From the NCBI RefSeq assembly GCF_002261475.1, contig NZ_NEVN01000011.1, forward strand, positions 62,001 through 126,000: 64,000 bases of DNA. The letters run 5' to 3'. Numbering within the stretch: position 1 is the stretch's first letter; each line of letters opens with the position of its first letter. This document shows, piece after piece, positions 1-8,531 of this stretch. Source of the stretch: Bordetella genomosp. 5. Its GTDB lineage: Bacteria > Pseudomonadota > Gammaproteobacteria > Burkholderiales > Burkholderiaceae_B. The position numbers were made by a program, and so were the translations under genes. The notes below the pieces were generated by a model. It did not search any database, was not told the origin of the DNA, and worked only from the letters and a program-made list of their open reading frames with translations.

Positions 1-560
1 CTTGTCAAATCGGGTGCCGAAAAAACTGCGGGTGTGGGCACGCTCGCGTCGGGTTGGGCGATCAGATAGCTCGCCGGCGGCAGGCTGATCGGGCGCAAGG
101 CCTCGCCCACGCCCTCGGCAAATGCCGACTGGCCGAACACAAACACGGGCACGTCGGCGCCCAGCGGCAAGGCCAATGCCATCAGCGCTTCGCGCGACAG
201 ACCGGTGTTCCAGAGACGATTGAGCGCGATCAGCGTGGTGGCGGCATCACTCGAGCCGCCGCCCAGCCCGCCCCCTTGCGGAATGCGCTTTTCGAGCCCG
301 ATGCGGGCGCCCTGCCGCGCGCCGGTGGCCTGCTGCAAGGCGCGGGCCGCGCGCACGATCAGGTCTTGCTCGGGCGGCACGCCCCGCAGCTCGTAGGCGC
401 GCTCGATCACGCCATCCGGACGCGCCTCGAAGTGAAGCGTGTCGGCGATGTCGATGAAGCGGAACGCCGTCTGGAGCAGGTGATAGCCGTCGGCGCGACG
501 GCCGACGACGTGCAGGAACAGATTGATCTTGGCGGGCGCCGGTACGTCGTAGAGCGTCAC
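1..560 (-). CDS. ispE: 4-diphosphocytidyl-2-C-methyl-D-erythritol kinase (partial, C-terminus outside window)
   Basis: IspE phosphorylates CDP-methylerythritol in the cytosolic MEP pathway of isoprenoid synthesis. About 186 N-terminal residues are present and the gene runs off the left edge. The N-terminus reads [20 protein letters not shown], the family's opening motif. The GHMP-kinase ATP loop follows as [17 protein letters not shown] near residue 95, and [11 protein letters not shown] appears near the window edge. The start is GTG at 560, which puts PAPAKINL where the family has it, 7 nt after the lolB stop. It is the last visible gene of the TPR-lolB-ispE run, an order common in beta- and gammaproteobacteria. 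Family membership is certain; only the exact start is debatable. Confidence 0.95.
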   Translation of the reverse strand, partial: MTLYDVPAPAKINLFLHVVGRRADGYHLLQTAFRFIDIADTLHFEARPDGVIERAYELRGVPPEQDLIVRAARALQQATGARQGARIGLEKRIPQGGGLGGGSSDAATTLIALNRLWNTGLSREALMALALPLGADVPVFVFGQSAFAEGVGEALRPISLPPASYLIAQPDASVPTPAVFSAPDLT

Positions 561-567
561 GAGCGTA

Positions 568-1146
568 TCAGGGCTGATTGACCACCAGCCGCACGATGAT
601 GCGGCGGCCCGGCTCCTGGCGCTCGAGCACCAGCAATTGCGGGCCGAGCGTGTCGTAGCGCGAGAGCCGCGCGTTCCAGCCGTTTTGCTCGAACGAGGCC
701 GGACGGCCGAGATCGTCGCGCTGGACGTTTTGGGCGGCGTCGGTATCGCTGGCGAGCTGGCCGCGCAGCCAACTGCGCAGACCGGACACCGGCACGGGGC
801 TGCCGAGGGCGTCTTCGGCCAGCGCATCCGGATTGGGCGCCTGCAGCGTGGTGCCGTTGGCGCGCGTGAGCGTGGCGACGCCGGGGCCGCCCTCGACACG
901 CGCCTCGATGGAGCCCAGCGGATTGGTCAGGTCGAGCACGTACTCACGACCCGTATCACGCCACGTAAACCCGCCCTGCACGGCCTGTTGCTTGCCGTCG
1001 GACTCGGTGGCGGTGATCGCGAAGCGGCCATTGCGCGAGAAGGCATCGCCCGCCGGGGCTTTGACTTCGGGCAGCGAGGTACACCCTGCGATCACGCCCA
1101 GGGCCAGGACGGCGACGGCACCGCGCATGCGCGCGAACACCGCCAT
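568..1146 (-). CDS. lolB: outer-membrane lipoprotein insertion protein LolB
   Basis: LolB receives lipoproteins from the periplasmic carrier LolA and inserts them into the outer membrane. The product of about 192 aa has a short lipoprotein signal ending in the lipobox VIAG|C. A beta-rich domain of LolB size follows, with [19 protein letters not shown] and a C-terminal [11 protein letters not shown]. The ATG at 1146 overlaps the stop of the upstream TPR gene by one base (TGATG), implying coupled translation. An in-frame GTG lies one codon upstream, and an internal ATG at about 1128 would leave a 15-residue signal peptide. The position between a TPR gene and ispE is the usual lolB context. Confidence 0.93.
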   Translation of the reverse strand: MAVFARMRGAVAVLALGVIAGCTSLPEVKAPAGDAFSRNGRFAITATESDGKQQAVQGGFTWRDTGREYVLDLTNPLGSIEARVEGGPGVATLTRANGTTLQAPNPDALAEDALGSPVPVSGLRSWLRGQLASDTDAAQNVQRDDLGRPASFEQNGWNARLSRYDTLGPQLLVLERQEPGRRIIVRLVVNQP

Positions 1147-2969
1147 CACGGCTGGACTCCGAGGCGCTCGAAGGTTTCGAGGACCGTGCGGTTTTTGGGA
1201 TCTTTTTTGTAGCCCGTGCGCAGCAGCTCCATGGCGCGCTCGCGCTGACCCTGCTTCCAGAGCACCTCGGCCAGGTGGGCCGCGATGTCGGCCTCGGGCC
1301 GCTGCGCGTAGGCGCGCTTGAGGTACTCGGCCGCCGCGGGCAGCTCGCCCATGCGGTACTTGACCCAGCCCATGCTGTCGAGAATGAAGGGATCATCGGG
1401 CGCGAGGTCGAGCGCCTGCGTGATCAGATCGAGCGCTTCGGGCAGGCGCTGGCCGCGATCGGCGAGCGTATAACCCAGCGCGTTGTAGGCGTGGGCATGC
1501 TCGGGATCGAGCGCGATCACCTGACGCAGCAGGCGTTCGAGCTGATCGATCTTGCCGACGCGCTCGTACAGCATCGCGAGCTCGTATTTGATCTCGACGG
1601 TATCGGGCATCTGCTGATCGGCCTTGGCCAGCATCGCGATGGCCTGATCGACGCGATCGGCGTCGCGCAGGATCTGCGCCTTGGTGAGGATGCCCAACAC
1701 CTGCTCTTCTTCGTCTTGCGGACCCGCGGCATTGATCAAGGCCAGCGCGTCGTCGACACGGCCCTGACGCGCGCGCAGCGAGGCCTGGCGCATGTGCGCC
1801 GAGAACCGCATGGAGGGGTCGTCGATACGGCCGAGCTCGGCGATCGCGTCGTCGAAGCGGCCTTGATCCTCGGCGATGCGAGAGAGCATCACGCGCGCAT
1901 CGGCCGCGGCGGCGCCCGCATCGGTGGCGCCCGGCACGGTGGCCTGCTGGCGCTGGTTCTGCACGTCCAGATATTGCTGCAGCAGCGTGCGCGCCTGATC
2001 CAGGTGACCCGCCTTGTAGGCGAGCTGCGCCTGCATGAACAGCAGATCGAAATCTTCGGGCGAGCGGCGCGACATGGCCTGCAACTCGGCCTGGGCCGCG
2101 TCGTAATCGCCGCGCTCGGCCAATTGGCCGGCCAGCATCAGACGCACCTTGCGGGCGTTGGGATTGCGGGCGATATAGGCGCGGGCCTGCTCTTCGGCGC
2201 GCTGCGGGTCGACCTTTTCGCCATACTCGAGCACACGCTGGGCAGCCGGCTCGGAACGCGGGTCGGCGGCGAGCGCGGCGCGCGCTTCGGTGAAGGCGCG
2301 GCCGTAGTCGCCGGCCGCCTGGGCCACGTCGGCCAGGGCCAGACGCGCGACCGGCTGCTTGCGCACGCTGTCGGAGAGGGCTTCGTCGAGGATGCGCAGC
2401 GCGAGACGACGGTCGTTCAGGCGGCTGAGCACGCCCATGGCCTGGGCAATGGCGCCGGCCTTGTCGGGCGTGGCGTCGATACGCTTGCGCAGGGCCTCGG
2501 CCAGACCCTTGGTCTGACCATTGGCCGCGGCCAGGGCCAGCTCGGTGGAGCTGGCTTCGATGTCGTTCGGGGCGAGGCGCGACCAGGTGCGGGCCGCCTC
2601 GAGCGCGCCCGGCAGATTGCCGCCGGCGAGCTGGAACTCGAGCCCGCGGCGCGCCAGGCGCGGATCGCTGGTTTCGCGCGACAGATTGACGAGCGTGGTG
2701 GCGGCGCTGCCGTACATGCCACGCTGCGCGGCGATTTCGGCGGCCAGCACGCGATAGAAAATGTCACCGGTGAGGCTCACCAGCGGCAGTTGACCCGGCC
2801 GCAGGTGGATCACTTCGGTTTCGGGCGCACGCTGCTGGGGTACGAGGCGCGGCCCGGTGGCGTCTTTGGGACGCACTTCGGCGGCGAGGGCGGGGACCGC
2901 CTGGATACCCGCCAGCACCAAGGCCAGCGAGGCCAATCGGAGATTAATGTGTTTGAGCGACAACTTCAC
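1146..2969 (-). CDS. tetratricopeptide-repeat protein, exported
   Basis: A 607-residue protein with a signal peptide (KLSLKHINLRLASLALVLAG, cleavage near ALAAE). Many TPR units follow, for example AHAYNALGYTLADRGQRLPE and DPFILDSMGWVKYRMGELPA in the C-terminal part. It is probably a periplasmic or envelope scaffold; the partner is unknown. The start is taken as GTG at 2969, which places the signal peptide at the N-terminus. The reading frame stays open to 3254, but that extension runs antisense through mutM and is unlikely to be translated. It is coupled to lolB by a one-base overlap. A gene like this regularly sits between mutM and lolB in Alcaligenaceae; I know of no established function. 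Confidence 0.85.
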   Translation of the reverse strand: MKLSLKHINLRLASLALVLAGIQAVPALAAEVRPKDATGPRLVPQQRAPETEVIHLRPGQLPLVSLTGDIFYRVLAAEIAAQRGMYGSAATTLVNLSRETSDPRLARRGLEFQLAGGNLPGALEAARTWSRLAPNDIEASSTELALAAANGQTKGLAEALRKRIDATPDKAGAIAQAMGVLSRLNDRRLALRILDEALSDSVRKQPVARLALADVAQAAGDYGRAFTEARAALAADPRSEPAAQRVLEYGEKVDPQRAEEQARAYIARNPNARKVRLMLAGQLAERGDYDAAQAELQAMSRRSPEDFDLLFMQAQLAYKAGHLDQARTLLQQYLDVQNQRQQATVPGATDAGAAAADARVMLSRIAEDQGRFDDAIAELGRIDDPSMRFSAHMRQASLRARQGRVDDALALINAAGPQDEEEQVLGILTKAQILRDADRVDQAIAMLAKADQQMPDTVEIKYELAMLYERVGKIDQLERLLRQVIALDPEHAHAYNALGYTLADRGQRLPEALDLITQALDLAPDDPFILDSMGWVKYRMGELPAAAEYLKRAYAQRPEADIAAHLAEVLWKQGQRERAMELLRTGYKKDPKNRTVLETFERLGVQP

Positions 2970-3030
2970 GCGGCCCGTCCGGTTGGTGGCACAATCTTCG
3001 TACACGTAATTGATCATCTTACACTGGCTC

Positions 3031-3858
3031 ATGCCGGAACTGCCTGAAGTAGAAACCACGCGTCGGGGAATCGACGCGGTCATCACCGGCCAGACGCTGC
3101 GCCGCCTCGTGGTCCGCGAACCCCGCATGCGCTGGCCCGTTCCGCCCGACCTCCCCGCCCTGCTGACCGACCGCGTGGTGCTCGAATGCGCCCGCCGGGG
3201 CAAATATCTGCTGCTGCGTTTCGAGCACGGTGTGCAACTGGTGCATCTCGGCATGTCCGGCTCGCTGCGCCGGGTGCCTCAAGACGAAGCGCCGCGCAAG
3301 CACGATCACGTCGACTGGGTATTCGACCACGCCATCCTGCGCCTGCACGATCCGCGCCGTTTTGGTGCGGTGCTGTGGCATCCCGCCGAGGCGGGCCCGA
3401 TCGACACCCATCCGCTTTTGACCACGCTCGGCATCGAACCGTTCGATCCGCGTTTCGACGGCAAGTGGCTGCATGACCAGTTCCGCGGCCGGGCCATGGC
3501 GGTCAAGCAGGCCCTGCTGGCCGGCAGCGCCGTGGTGGGCGTGGGCAATATCTACGCCTCCGAGAGCCTGTTCCGGGCCGGCATCGACCCGCGCCTGGCG
3601 GCCGGCAAAGTGTCCCGCCCGCGCTGCGACAAGCTCGCGGCGGCCATCCGCCTCACCCTGACCGACGCCCTCGACTCGGGCGGCAGCACCCTGCGCGACT
3701 ACGTGGGTGCGAGCGGCGAGCCGGGCGCCTACTTCACCATTCACGCGGCCGTCTATGAGCGGGCCGGGCTGCCCTGCCGCCTGTGCGGCACGCCGATCCG
3801 CCGCATCGTCCAGGGGCAGCGGGCCACCTATTTCTGCCCGCGTTGTCAGAAGCGGTGA
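3031..3858 (+). CDS. mutM: bifunctional DNA-formamidopyrimidine glycosylase / AP lyase
   Basis: MutM (Fpg) removes 8-oxoguanine and formamidopyrimidines and cuts the abasic site. The 275-aa product begins [13 protein letters not shown], so the catalytic Pro becomes residue 1 after Met removal, followed by the conserved Glu. The beta-lobe Lys lies in [28 protein letters not shown] is the helix-two-turn-helix, and the C-terminus carries a four-Cys zinc finger (CRLC...CPRC, spacing 2-16-2). The ATG at 3031 is forced by the essential N-terminal Pro, although the frame is open from 3010. It is divergent from the TPR gene, with about 60 bp between. Confidence 0.97.
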   Translation: MPELPEVETTRRGIDAVITGQTLRRLVVREPRMRWPVPPDLPALLTDRVVLECARRGKYLLLRFEHGVQLVHLGMSGSLRRVPQDEAPRKHDHVDWVFDHAILRLHDPRRFGAVLWHPAEAGPIDTHPLLTTLGIEPFDPRFDGKWLHDQFRGRAMAVKQALLAGSAVVGVGNIYASESLFRAGIDPRLAAGKVSRPRCDKLAAAIRLTLTDALDSGGSTLRDYVGASGEPGAYFTIHAAVYERAGLPCRLCGTPIRRIVQGQRATYFCPRCQKR

Positions 3859-3897
3859 GGGGTCGGAACCCTAGGGAATTCGTTTATAGCGAACGTA

Positions 3898-3926
3898 TTG
3901 CACAAAGACTAACGCCGGGATATATT
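3898..3926 (+). promoter_or_regulatory. predicted sigma-70 promoter of the MBL-fold gene
   Basis: TTGCAC at 3898-3903 and TATATT at 3921-3926 are separated by exactly 17 bp, 36 nt before the ATG at 3962. Just upstream, CGTT and AACG arms flank a short centre (about 3881-3895) and could be an operator half-site pair. The regulator is not identifiable from sequence. Confidence 0.55.
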
Positions 3927-3961
3927 GCCTCCACACCCAGAACAATGTGGCAGGAGACTCC

Positions 3962-4915
3962 ATGAGCAAGCAATTCGCGTCGCACGGCGACCTGCAGGAC
4001 AAAGTCGTTTCGTTCGAAAAGCTGTCCGACAACGCCTATGCCTATACGGCCGAAGGCGATCCCAACACCGGCATCATCATCGGCGACGACGCCGTGATGG
4101 TGGTCGACACCCAGGCCACGCCGGTCATGGCGCAAGACGTGATCGCTCGCGTGCGCGAAGTGACCGACAAGCCGATCAAGTACATCCTGCTGTCGCACTA
4201 TCACGCCGTGCGCGTGTTCGGCGCCTCGGCCTACAACGCCCAGGAAATCCTCGCCAGCCGCGACACCTATGACCTGATCGCCGAGCGCGGCGAGCAGGAC
4301 AAGGCCAGCGAGATCGGCCGCTTCCCCCGCCTGTTCCGCAACGCCGAGTCGATTCCGGCCGGCCTGGTCTGGCCGACCATGACCTTCAAGGGCGAGATGA
4401 CGGTCAACCTCGGCAACCTCGAGGTCAAGCTGCTGCAGATCGGCCGCGGCCACACCAAGGGCGACACCATCGCCTGGCTGCCCGAGCAGAAGATCCTGTT
4501 CGCGGGCGATCTGGTCGAGTACCAGTCCACGCCGTATTGCGGCGACGCCTACTTCCGTCAATGGCCGGTCACGCTCGACGCGCTGGCCGCCTTCGGCGCC
4601 GAGAAGATGGTGCCGGGCCGGGGGCCGGCGCTCAAGAGCGCCACCGAAGTGCGCCAGGGTCTGGCCGGTACGCGCGCGTTCCTGACCGACCTGTACGCCG
4701 TGGTCAACCGCGGCGTGGCCGAAGGCCTCGACCTCAAGACCATCTATCGCCAGGCCTACGACTTCATGAAGCCGCGCTACAGCGACTGGGTGATCTTCGA
4801 TCACTGCATGCCGTTCAACGTGTCGCGCGCCTACGACGAGGCCACCGGCCACGACGATCCGCGCATCTGGACCGACAAGCGCGACATCGAAATGTGGAAG
4901 CAGCTCGAAGGCTGA
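3962..4915 (+). CDS. metallo-beta-lactamase-fold protein with altered metal motif
   Basis: A 317-aa MBL-fold protein. The fold is shown by GIIIGDDAVMVVDTQATP, IGRGHTKGDTIAWLPEQK (third-position metal His) and ILFAGDLVEYQ (bridging Asp). The signature HxHxDH is instead HYHAVR (in ILLSHYHAVRVFG), so the Asp and His of metal site 2 are missing. At most one normal metal site remains, or the chemistry has changed. I believe relatives sharing HYHAVR exist beside flavin monooxygenases, so this is probably a subfamily trait. Start at 3962 is chosen for the AGGAGA ribosome site. It precedes a group A flavin monooxygenase and lies near hmgA/fahA, suggesting a role in aromatic catabolism such as ring-product or ester hydrolysis; this is inference. 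Confidence 0.82.
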   Translation: MSKQFASHGDLQDKVVSFEKLSDNAYAYTAEGDPNTGIIIGDDAVMVVDTQATPVMAQDVIARVREVTDKPIKYILLSHYHAVRVFGASAYNAQEILASRDTYDLIAERGEQDKASEIGRFPRLFRNAESIPAGLVWPTMTFKGEMTVNLGNLEVKLLQIGRGHTKGDTIAWLPEQKILFAGDLVEYQSTPYCGDAYFRQWPVTLDALAAFGAEKMVPGRGPALKSATEVRQGLAGTRAFLTDLYAVVNRGVAEGLDLKTIYRQAYDFMKPRYSDWVIFDHCMPFNVSRAYDEATGHDDPRIWTDKRDIEMWKQLEG

Positions 4916-4925
4916 TGCATGCCGG

Positions 4926-4952
4926 CGCCGCGCTCTGCGCGGCGTCTTGTTT
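4926..4952 (+). terminator. stem-loop after the MBL-fold gene, weak terminator or attenuator
   Basis: CGCCGCGC and GCGCGGCG pair around a TCT loop, followed by TCTTGTTT. The T-tract is interrupted, so partial termination between the MBL gene and the monooxygenase is more likely than a full stop. The rest of the 165-bp gap shows nothing recognisable apart from the downstream ribosome site. Confidence 0.35.
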
Positions 4953-5080
4953 GACCGATACCTATATGAGCAGTCCGCAGGCGGCCCCACCGGGCGCGCC
5001 GGGATGACTGCCGTCCGGCCGCGGCCGCGCGCGATGCGCCAGCTCCGGCCCAAGACAAACACACCACGCAGGAGACACTC

Positions 5081-6763
5081 GTGGGAGACATCGATTACCA
5101 GGCGCTGGAGTTCGCCTACCATGCGCACGTCCGTGATACCGCGCCGGCCACGCACCCCGTGGTCATCGTGGGCGCGGGCCCTGTCGGGCTGACCACCGCG
5201 ATCGACCTGGCGCGCCAGGGCGTACCCGTGCTGGTGCTCGACGACGACTTCCGGCTGTCGACCGGTTCGCGCGCGATCTGTTTTGCCAAACGCACCCTCG
5301 AAATCTGGGACCGCCTGGGCATCGGCCAGCGCATGGTCGACAAGGGCGTGTCGTGGAACGTGGGCAAGGTGTTCTTCCGCGACCAGGAGGTGTGGCGCTT
5401 CGATCTGCTGCCCGAGTCGGGGCATCGCCGCCCGGCCTTCATCAATCTGCAGCAGTATTACGCCGAAGGCTATCTGCACGAGCAGGCCTGCGCCGAGCCC
5501 AACATCGAGCTGCGCTGGAAAAACCGCGTGACCGGCATCGAGCCGCAGGACGACCACACGCTCGTCACCGTCGAAACGCCGGACGGTCCCTATACGCTGG
5601 CGGCGCAATGGGTGATCGCGTGCGACGGCGCCCGCTCGCCGGTGCGCAAGCTGCTGGGCCAGGAGGCCCATGGCCGCATCTTCAAAGACCGCTTCCTGAT
5701 CGCGGACGTGAAGATGAGCGCGCCCTTCCCGGCCGAACGCTGGTTCTGGTTCGATCCGCCGTTTCATCCCAACCAATCGGTGCTGCTGCACATGCAGCCC
5801 GACAATGTCTGGCGCATCGATTTCCAGCTGGGCTGGAATGCCGACCCCGTGGAGGCGGTCAAGCCCGAGAACGTGCTGCCGCGCATCCGCGCGCTGCTCG
5901 GCGCCGATACCGAATTCGAGCTGGAATGGGTCAGCGTGTACACGTTTGCCTGCGAACGCATGGACACGTTCCGCCACGGCCGCGTGCTGTTCGCCGGCGA
6001 CGCGGCGCACCGTGTCTCGCCGTTCGGCGCCCGCGGCGCCAACAGCGGCGTGCAGGATGCCGAAAACCTCGCCTGGAAGCTGCGACTCGTGCTGGCCGGG
6101 CATGCGCCCGAGGCCCTGCTCGACACCTATGCGACCGAACGCGAGTACGCCGCCGACGAGAACATTCTCAACTCGTCGCGCTCTACCGACTTCATCACGC
6201 CCAAGAGCGAGGTGAGCCGGACGTTCCGCAACGCGGTGCTGAATCTGGCGCGCGATCACGCCTTCGCGCGCACGCTCGTCAACAGCGGCCGTCTGTCCTT
6301 GCCGGCCACCTATCGCGACTCGCCGCTCAACACGCCGGACGCCGACGCGTTCGCCGGCACGATGGCGCCCGGCGCCGTTGCCGCCGATGCGCCGGTCGCG
6401 GGCGGCAATGGCCAGCCCTGGTGGCTGGGTCAGCTCGATACCGCGTTCAATGTGGTGCTGTTCGGCGGCGCCGAGGCGCCCTCTTCCGAGCTCGTGCAGA
6501 CCTTGCAACGCCAGACCGACCGGCCCGTGCCGGTGCGCGCGATCGTGGTCGCCCCGGCGGGCGCGACGTGGACGGCGCCACCCGGCGTGCTGCGCGTGGA
6601 GGACACCGAGGGATTGCTGGCCCGCCGCTACGACGCGCAACCGGGCACCTGCTACCTGATCCGCCCCGACCAGCACATCGCCGCGCGCTGGCGTGGCCAC
6701 GATGCCGCCACGCTCGACGCCGCGCTCGACCAGGCGCTGGCACGCGCCACCTGCACGCACTGA
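5081..6763 (+). CDS. FAD-dependent aromatic monooxygenase (group A flavin hydroxylase)
   Basis: A 560-aa single-component flavin hydroxylase. It has the Rossmann motif VVIVGAGPVGLTTAIDLARQ near residue 23, the NADPH/FAD DG motif ACDGARSPVRKLLG near 185, and the FAD ribose motif VLFAGDAAHRVSPFGARGAN near 305. A C-terminal thioredoxin-like region follows, as in MhpA and phenol hydroxylase relatives. Start GTG at 5081 follows the ribosome site AGGAGA by 5 nt. Expected chemistry is NAD(P)H-dependent ortho or para hydroxylation of a phenolic acid. Because hmgA and fahA lie nearby, hydroxyphenylacetate to homogentisate is an attractive but unproven reaction. It is followed 8 nt later by a DUF2783 gene, probably its co-translated partner. 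Confidence 0.88.
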   Translation: MGDIDYQALEFAYHAHVRDTAPATHPVVIVGAGPVGLTTAIDLARQGVPVLVLDDDFRLSTGSRAICFAKRTLEIWDRLGIGQRMVDKGVSWNVGKVFFRDQEVWRFDLLPESGHRRPAFINLQQYYAEGYLHEQACAEPNIELRWKNRVTGIEPQDDHTLVTVETPDGPYTLAAQWVIACDGARSPVRKLLGQEAHGRIFKDRFLIADVKMSAPFPAERWFWFDPPFHPNQSVLLHMQPDNVWRIDFQLGWNADPVEAVKPENVLPRIRALLGADTEFELEWVSVYTFACERMDTFRHGRVLFAGDAAHRVSPFGARGANSGVQDAENLAWKLRLVLAGHAPEALLDTYATEREYAADENILNSSRSTDFITPKSEVSRTFRNAVLNLARDHAFARTLVNSGRLSLPATYRDSPLNTPDADAFAGTMAPGAVAADAPVAGGNGQPWWLGQLDTAFNVVLFGGAEAPSSELVQTLQRQTDRPVPVRAIVVAPAGATWTAPPGVLRVEDTEGLLARRYDAQPGTCYLIRPDQHIAARWRGHDAATLDAALDQALARATCTH

Positions 6764-6771
6764 GGACCGCC

Positions 6772-6984
6772 ATGCCGCTCATCACCACGCCCAACCTGCC
6801 TTCGGCCGACGGTTTCTACGAGGCCCTGATCGAGACCCACCGCGACCTCAGCGATGCGCAGAGCCGCGAACTCAACGCCGCGCTGATCCTGCTGCTGGCC
6901 AATCACATCGGCGACATGAGCGTGATTGCCGAAGCCCTGGCCCACGCACGCGCCTCGGTCGCCACCGGGGCGGCTTCCGCCTGA
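6772..6984 (+). CDS. DUF2783 small protein
   Basis: A 70-residue protein whose core, DGFYEALIETHRDLSDAQSR then LNAALILLLANHIGD, matches the DUF2783 family. It is mostly helical and lacks membrane segments or cysteines. It starts 8 nt after the monooxygenase stop, so the two are almost certainly co-translated. Families of this size often act as partners or stabilisers of the neighbouring enzyme, but no function is known to me. Confidence 0.8.
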   Translation: MPLITTPNLPSADGFYEALIETHRDLSDAQSRELNAALILLLANHIGDMSVIAEALAHARASVATGAASA

Positions 6985-7057
6985 GACGACCGCGCTGCCC
7001 CGCCGGGCCCGTCGCCCGGCGGACCAAAAGCGGACATGCGCCCCTACAATGGGGCGC

Positions 7058-8446
7058 ATGAGTTCCTGCCCCCTGCTGCACGATCTGCTGCGCGGTGTGC
7101 CACGCCCTTATGCGGTGCCAGCCACCCCGGCCGCACTGGCGGACGACGACACCGCCGAGACGGCGCTCGCCCTGGCGCTGGAGCGCACGCGGGCCTGCGT
7201 CGACGCGGGCATGGCACCGGGGCCGGAAGAAAAACGCGCCTTCGTCGGCGCGCTGGCCCGCGTCGTGGACGAGGCATGGCAACAGGACCCGGTGTTCCAG
7301 GCGCTTCTGTTGCGACAGCGTTCCGCGGAAGTGGCCGAATACGTGAGCCTCGCGGGCGGCGTCAAACAGGACCGGCGCACCGTGCGAGCCATCGTGAACG
7401 CCGCGGCCCATCCGGCGCGGCTGCAGCGCATGGCGGACGACGCGGGCCGCGCGGCGCTCTCCCGCCTGCACGCGGCGGCCAGCGAAGAAAACTGGCCCGC
7501 GTTGCATCACGCGCTGGCGGCCGTGCTCGCGATGCCGGCCAGCGAAGCGAGCGCGCCGGCGCTGACCGCGCTGCAAAACCTGCCGCAAGACGCCGCGTTT
7601 GCCCGCTTGCGCCGCTACGCCGCGCTGGCCGCCCATCCGCGGGTTCAGGCCTATCTGGCGCTGTGCGCCCAACACGGTCCGCAATCCGGCAGCGCCGACG
7701 CCTATGCACAGGGCGCCGCATCGCGCCGCCGTGGCAATGTGGCCGAAGCCGCCGCCGCCGACGCGCTCGCCACGCTCGCGCGCGGTCTGACCGCGGCCAC
7801 CGCCACGCACGTGTATCGCACCGTGCGATCGGCACGCATGCCCGGCTCGCTGGTGGCCAGCACCGATCGCGCCAAGGGCGAGTGGGACGTGCTGGTGCTG
7901 CGGCAAGCCGCGGACGCCGGCCCGGATACCGCATGGGAGGTATGCCTGGTGGTGGAGGTCAAGGCCTCGCCCGACGCGGCGGCCACCGACCTCTTTCGGC
8001 TGCTGCGCGGCCTGAATCTGCTCGCCGCGGCCGATACGAGCCTCGACTATGCGTTCCAGAGTGCCGACGGCCCCGTGCGCCTGAGCGGCGCGTCGCTGGC
8101 CGCGCTGTCGGCGCAGACCGGCAGCCCCGCGCCGCCCATTCTGTACTGCTGCGACTCGCCGCCCGAGCCGGCGGTGCGGCTGCTGACGGCGGCGAGCCGC
8201 ATGCAATTGCTGTCGGCGCCCGCGACGGTGGCTTACGCCCAGCGGCTCGATGCCGGGCTCTACGCCGACCCGCGTGAACTGGATGCCGTGTGGCGCGACG
8301 TGGTCGCCGAGCCGCGCTGGCGTCATGTGTTGCGTCAGTATCTCGAACTGCGGCAGGCGCGCGGCCTGATGGTCTACACCCCGGACCTTGCCGTAACCGT
8401 CGGGCATGCCGCGGCGCCAGCCAGCCTGGCCGCGACGTCGAAATGA
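7058..8446 (+). CDS. PD-(D/E)XK nuclease-like protein, unknown role
   Basis: A 462-aa protein not recognised by family name. The N-terminal 220 residues are Ala-rich helices. Around residue 260 it reads AKGEWDVLVLRQ and about 15 residues later CLVVEVKAS. A D on one strand followed by E-x-K on the next is the catalytic signature of the PD-(D/E)XK phosphodiesterase fold. The segment before it (VYRTVRSARMPGSLVAS) resembles the lead-in helix of such cores. Start ATG at 7058 is chosen because TACAAT lies directly upstream (7044-7049), possibly a -10 box giving a very short leader; another ATG lies three codons earlier. It stands between the monooxygenase genes and the hmg regulator without obvious functional linkage. 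Confidence 0.6.
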   Translation: MSSCPLLHDLLRGVPRPYAVPATPAALADDDTAETALALALERTRACVDAGMAPGPEEKRAFVGALARVVDEAWQQDPVFQALLLRQRSAEVAEYVSLAGGVKQDRRTVRAIVNAAAHPARLQRMADDAGRAALSRLHAAASEENWPALHHALAAVLAMPASEASAPALTALQNLPQDAAFARLRRYAALAAHPRVQAYLALCAQHGPQSGSADAYAQGAASRRRGNVAEAAAADALATLARGLTAATATHVYRTVRSARMPGSLVASTDRAKGEWDVLVLRQAADAGPDTAWEVCLVVEVKASPDAAATDLFRLLRGLNLLAAADTSLDYAFQSADGPVRLSGASLAALSAQTGSPAPPILYCCDSPPEPAVRLLTAASRMQLLSAPATVAYAQRLDAGLYADPRELDAVWRDVVAEPRWRHVLRQYLELRQARGLMVYTPDLAVTVGHAAAPASLAATSK

Positions 8447-8461
8447 ATGCCGGGCGCGGCG

Positions 8462-8506
8462 GCGCCGGGCGCAGTTGCGCCGGGCGCCGATGCGCCGGGC
8501 GCCGCT
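8462..8506. repeat. three 15-bp tandem repeats
   Basis: Three direct copies of a 15-mer (gcgccgggcgc plus a variable 4-base tail, agtt/cgat/cgct) lie between two convergent genes. A degenerate further copy precedes them at about 8449. Each unit carries the self-complementary GCGCCGGGCGC, so stacked hairpins are possible. No T-run follows. Confidence 0.7.
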
Positions 8507-8531
8507 GCGCGGCCCAGCCGCCGGCCACCAT

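Noticed and set aside
2970-3254. N-terminal extension of the TPR protein by about 95 residues
   Set aside because: It lies antisense inside mutM and would bury the signal peptide in mid-protein.
3884-6760. A 958-codon open frame on the minus strand
   Set aside because: It mirrors the MBL-fold and flavin monooxygenase genes; no ribosome site or domain supports it.
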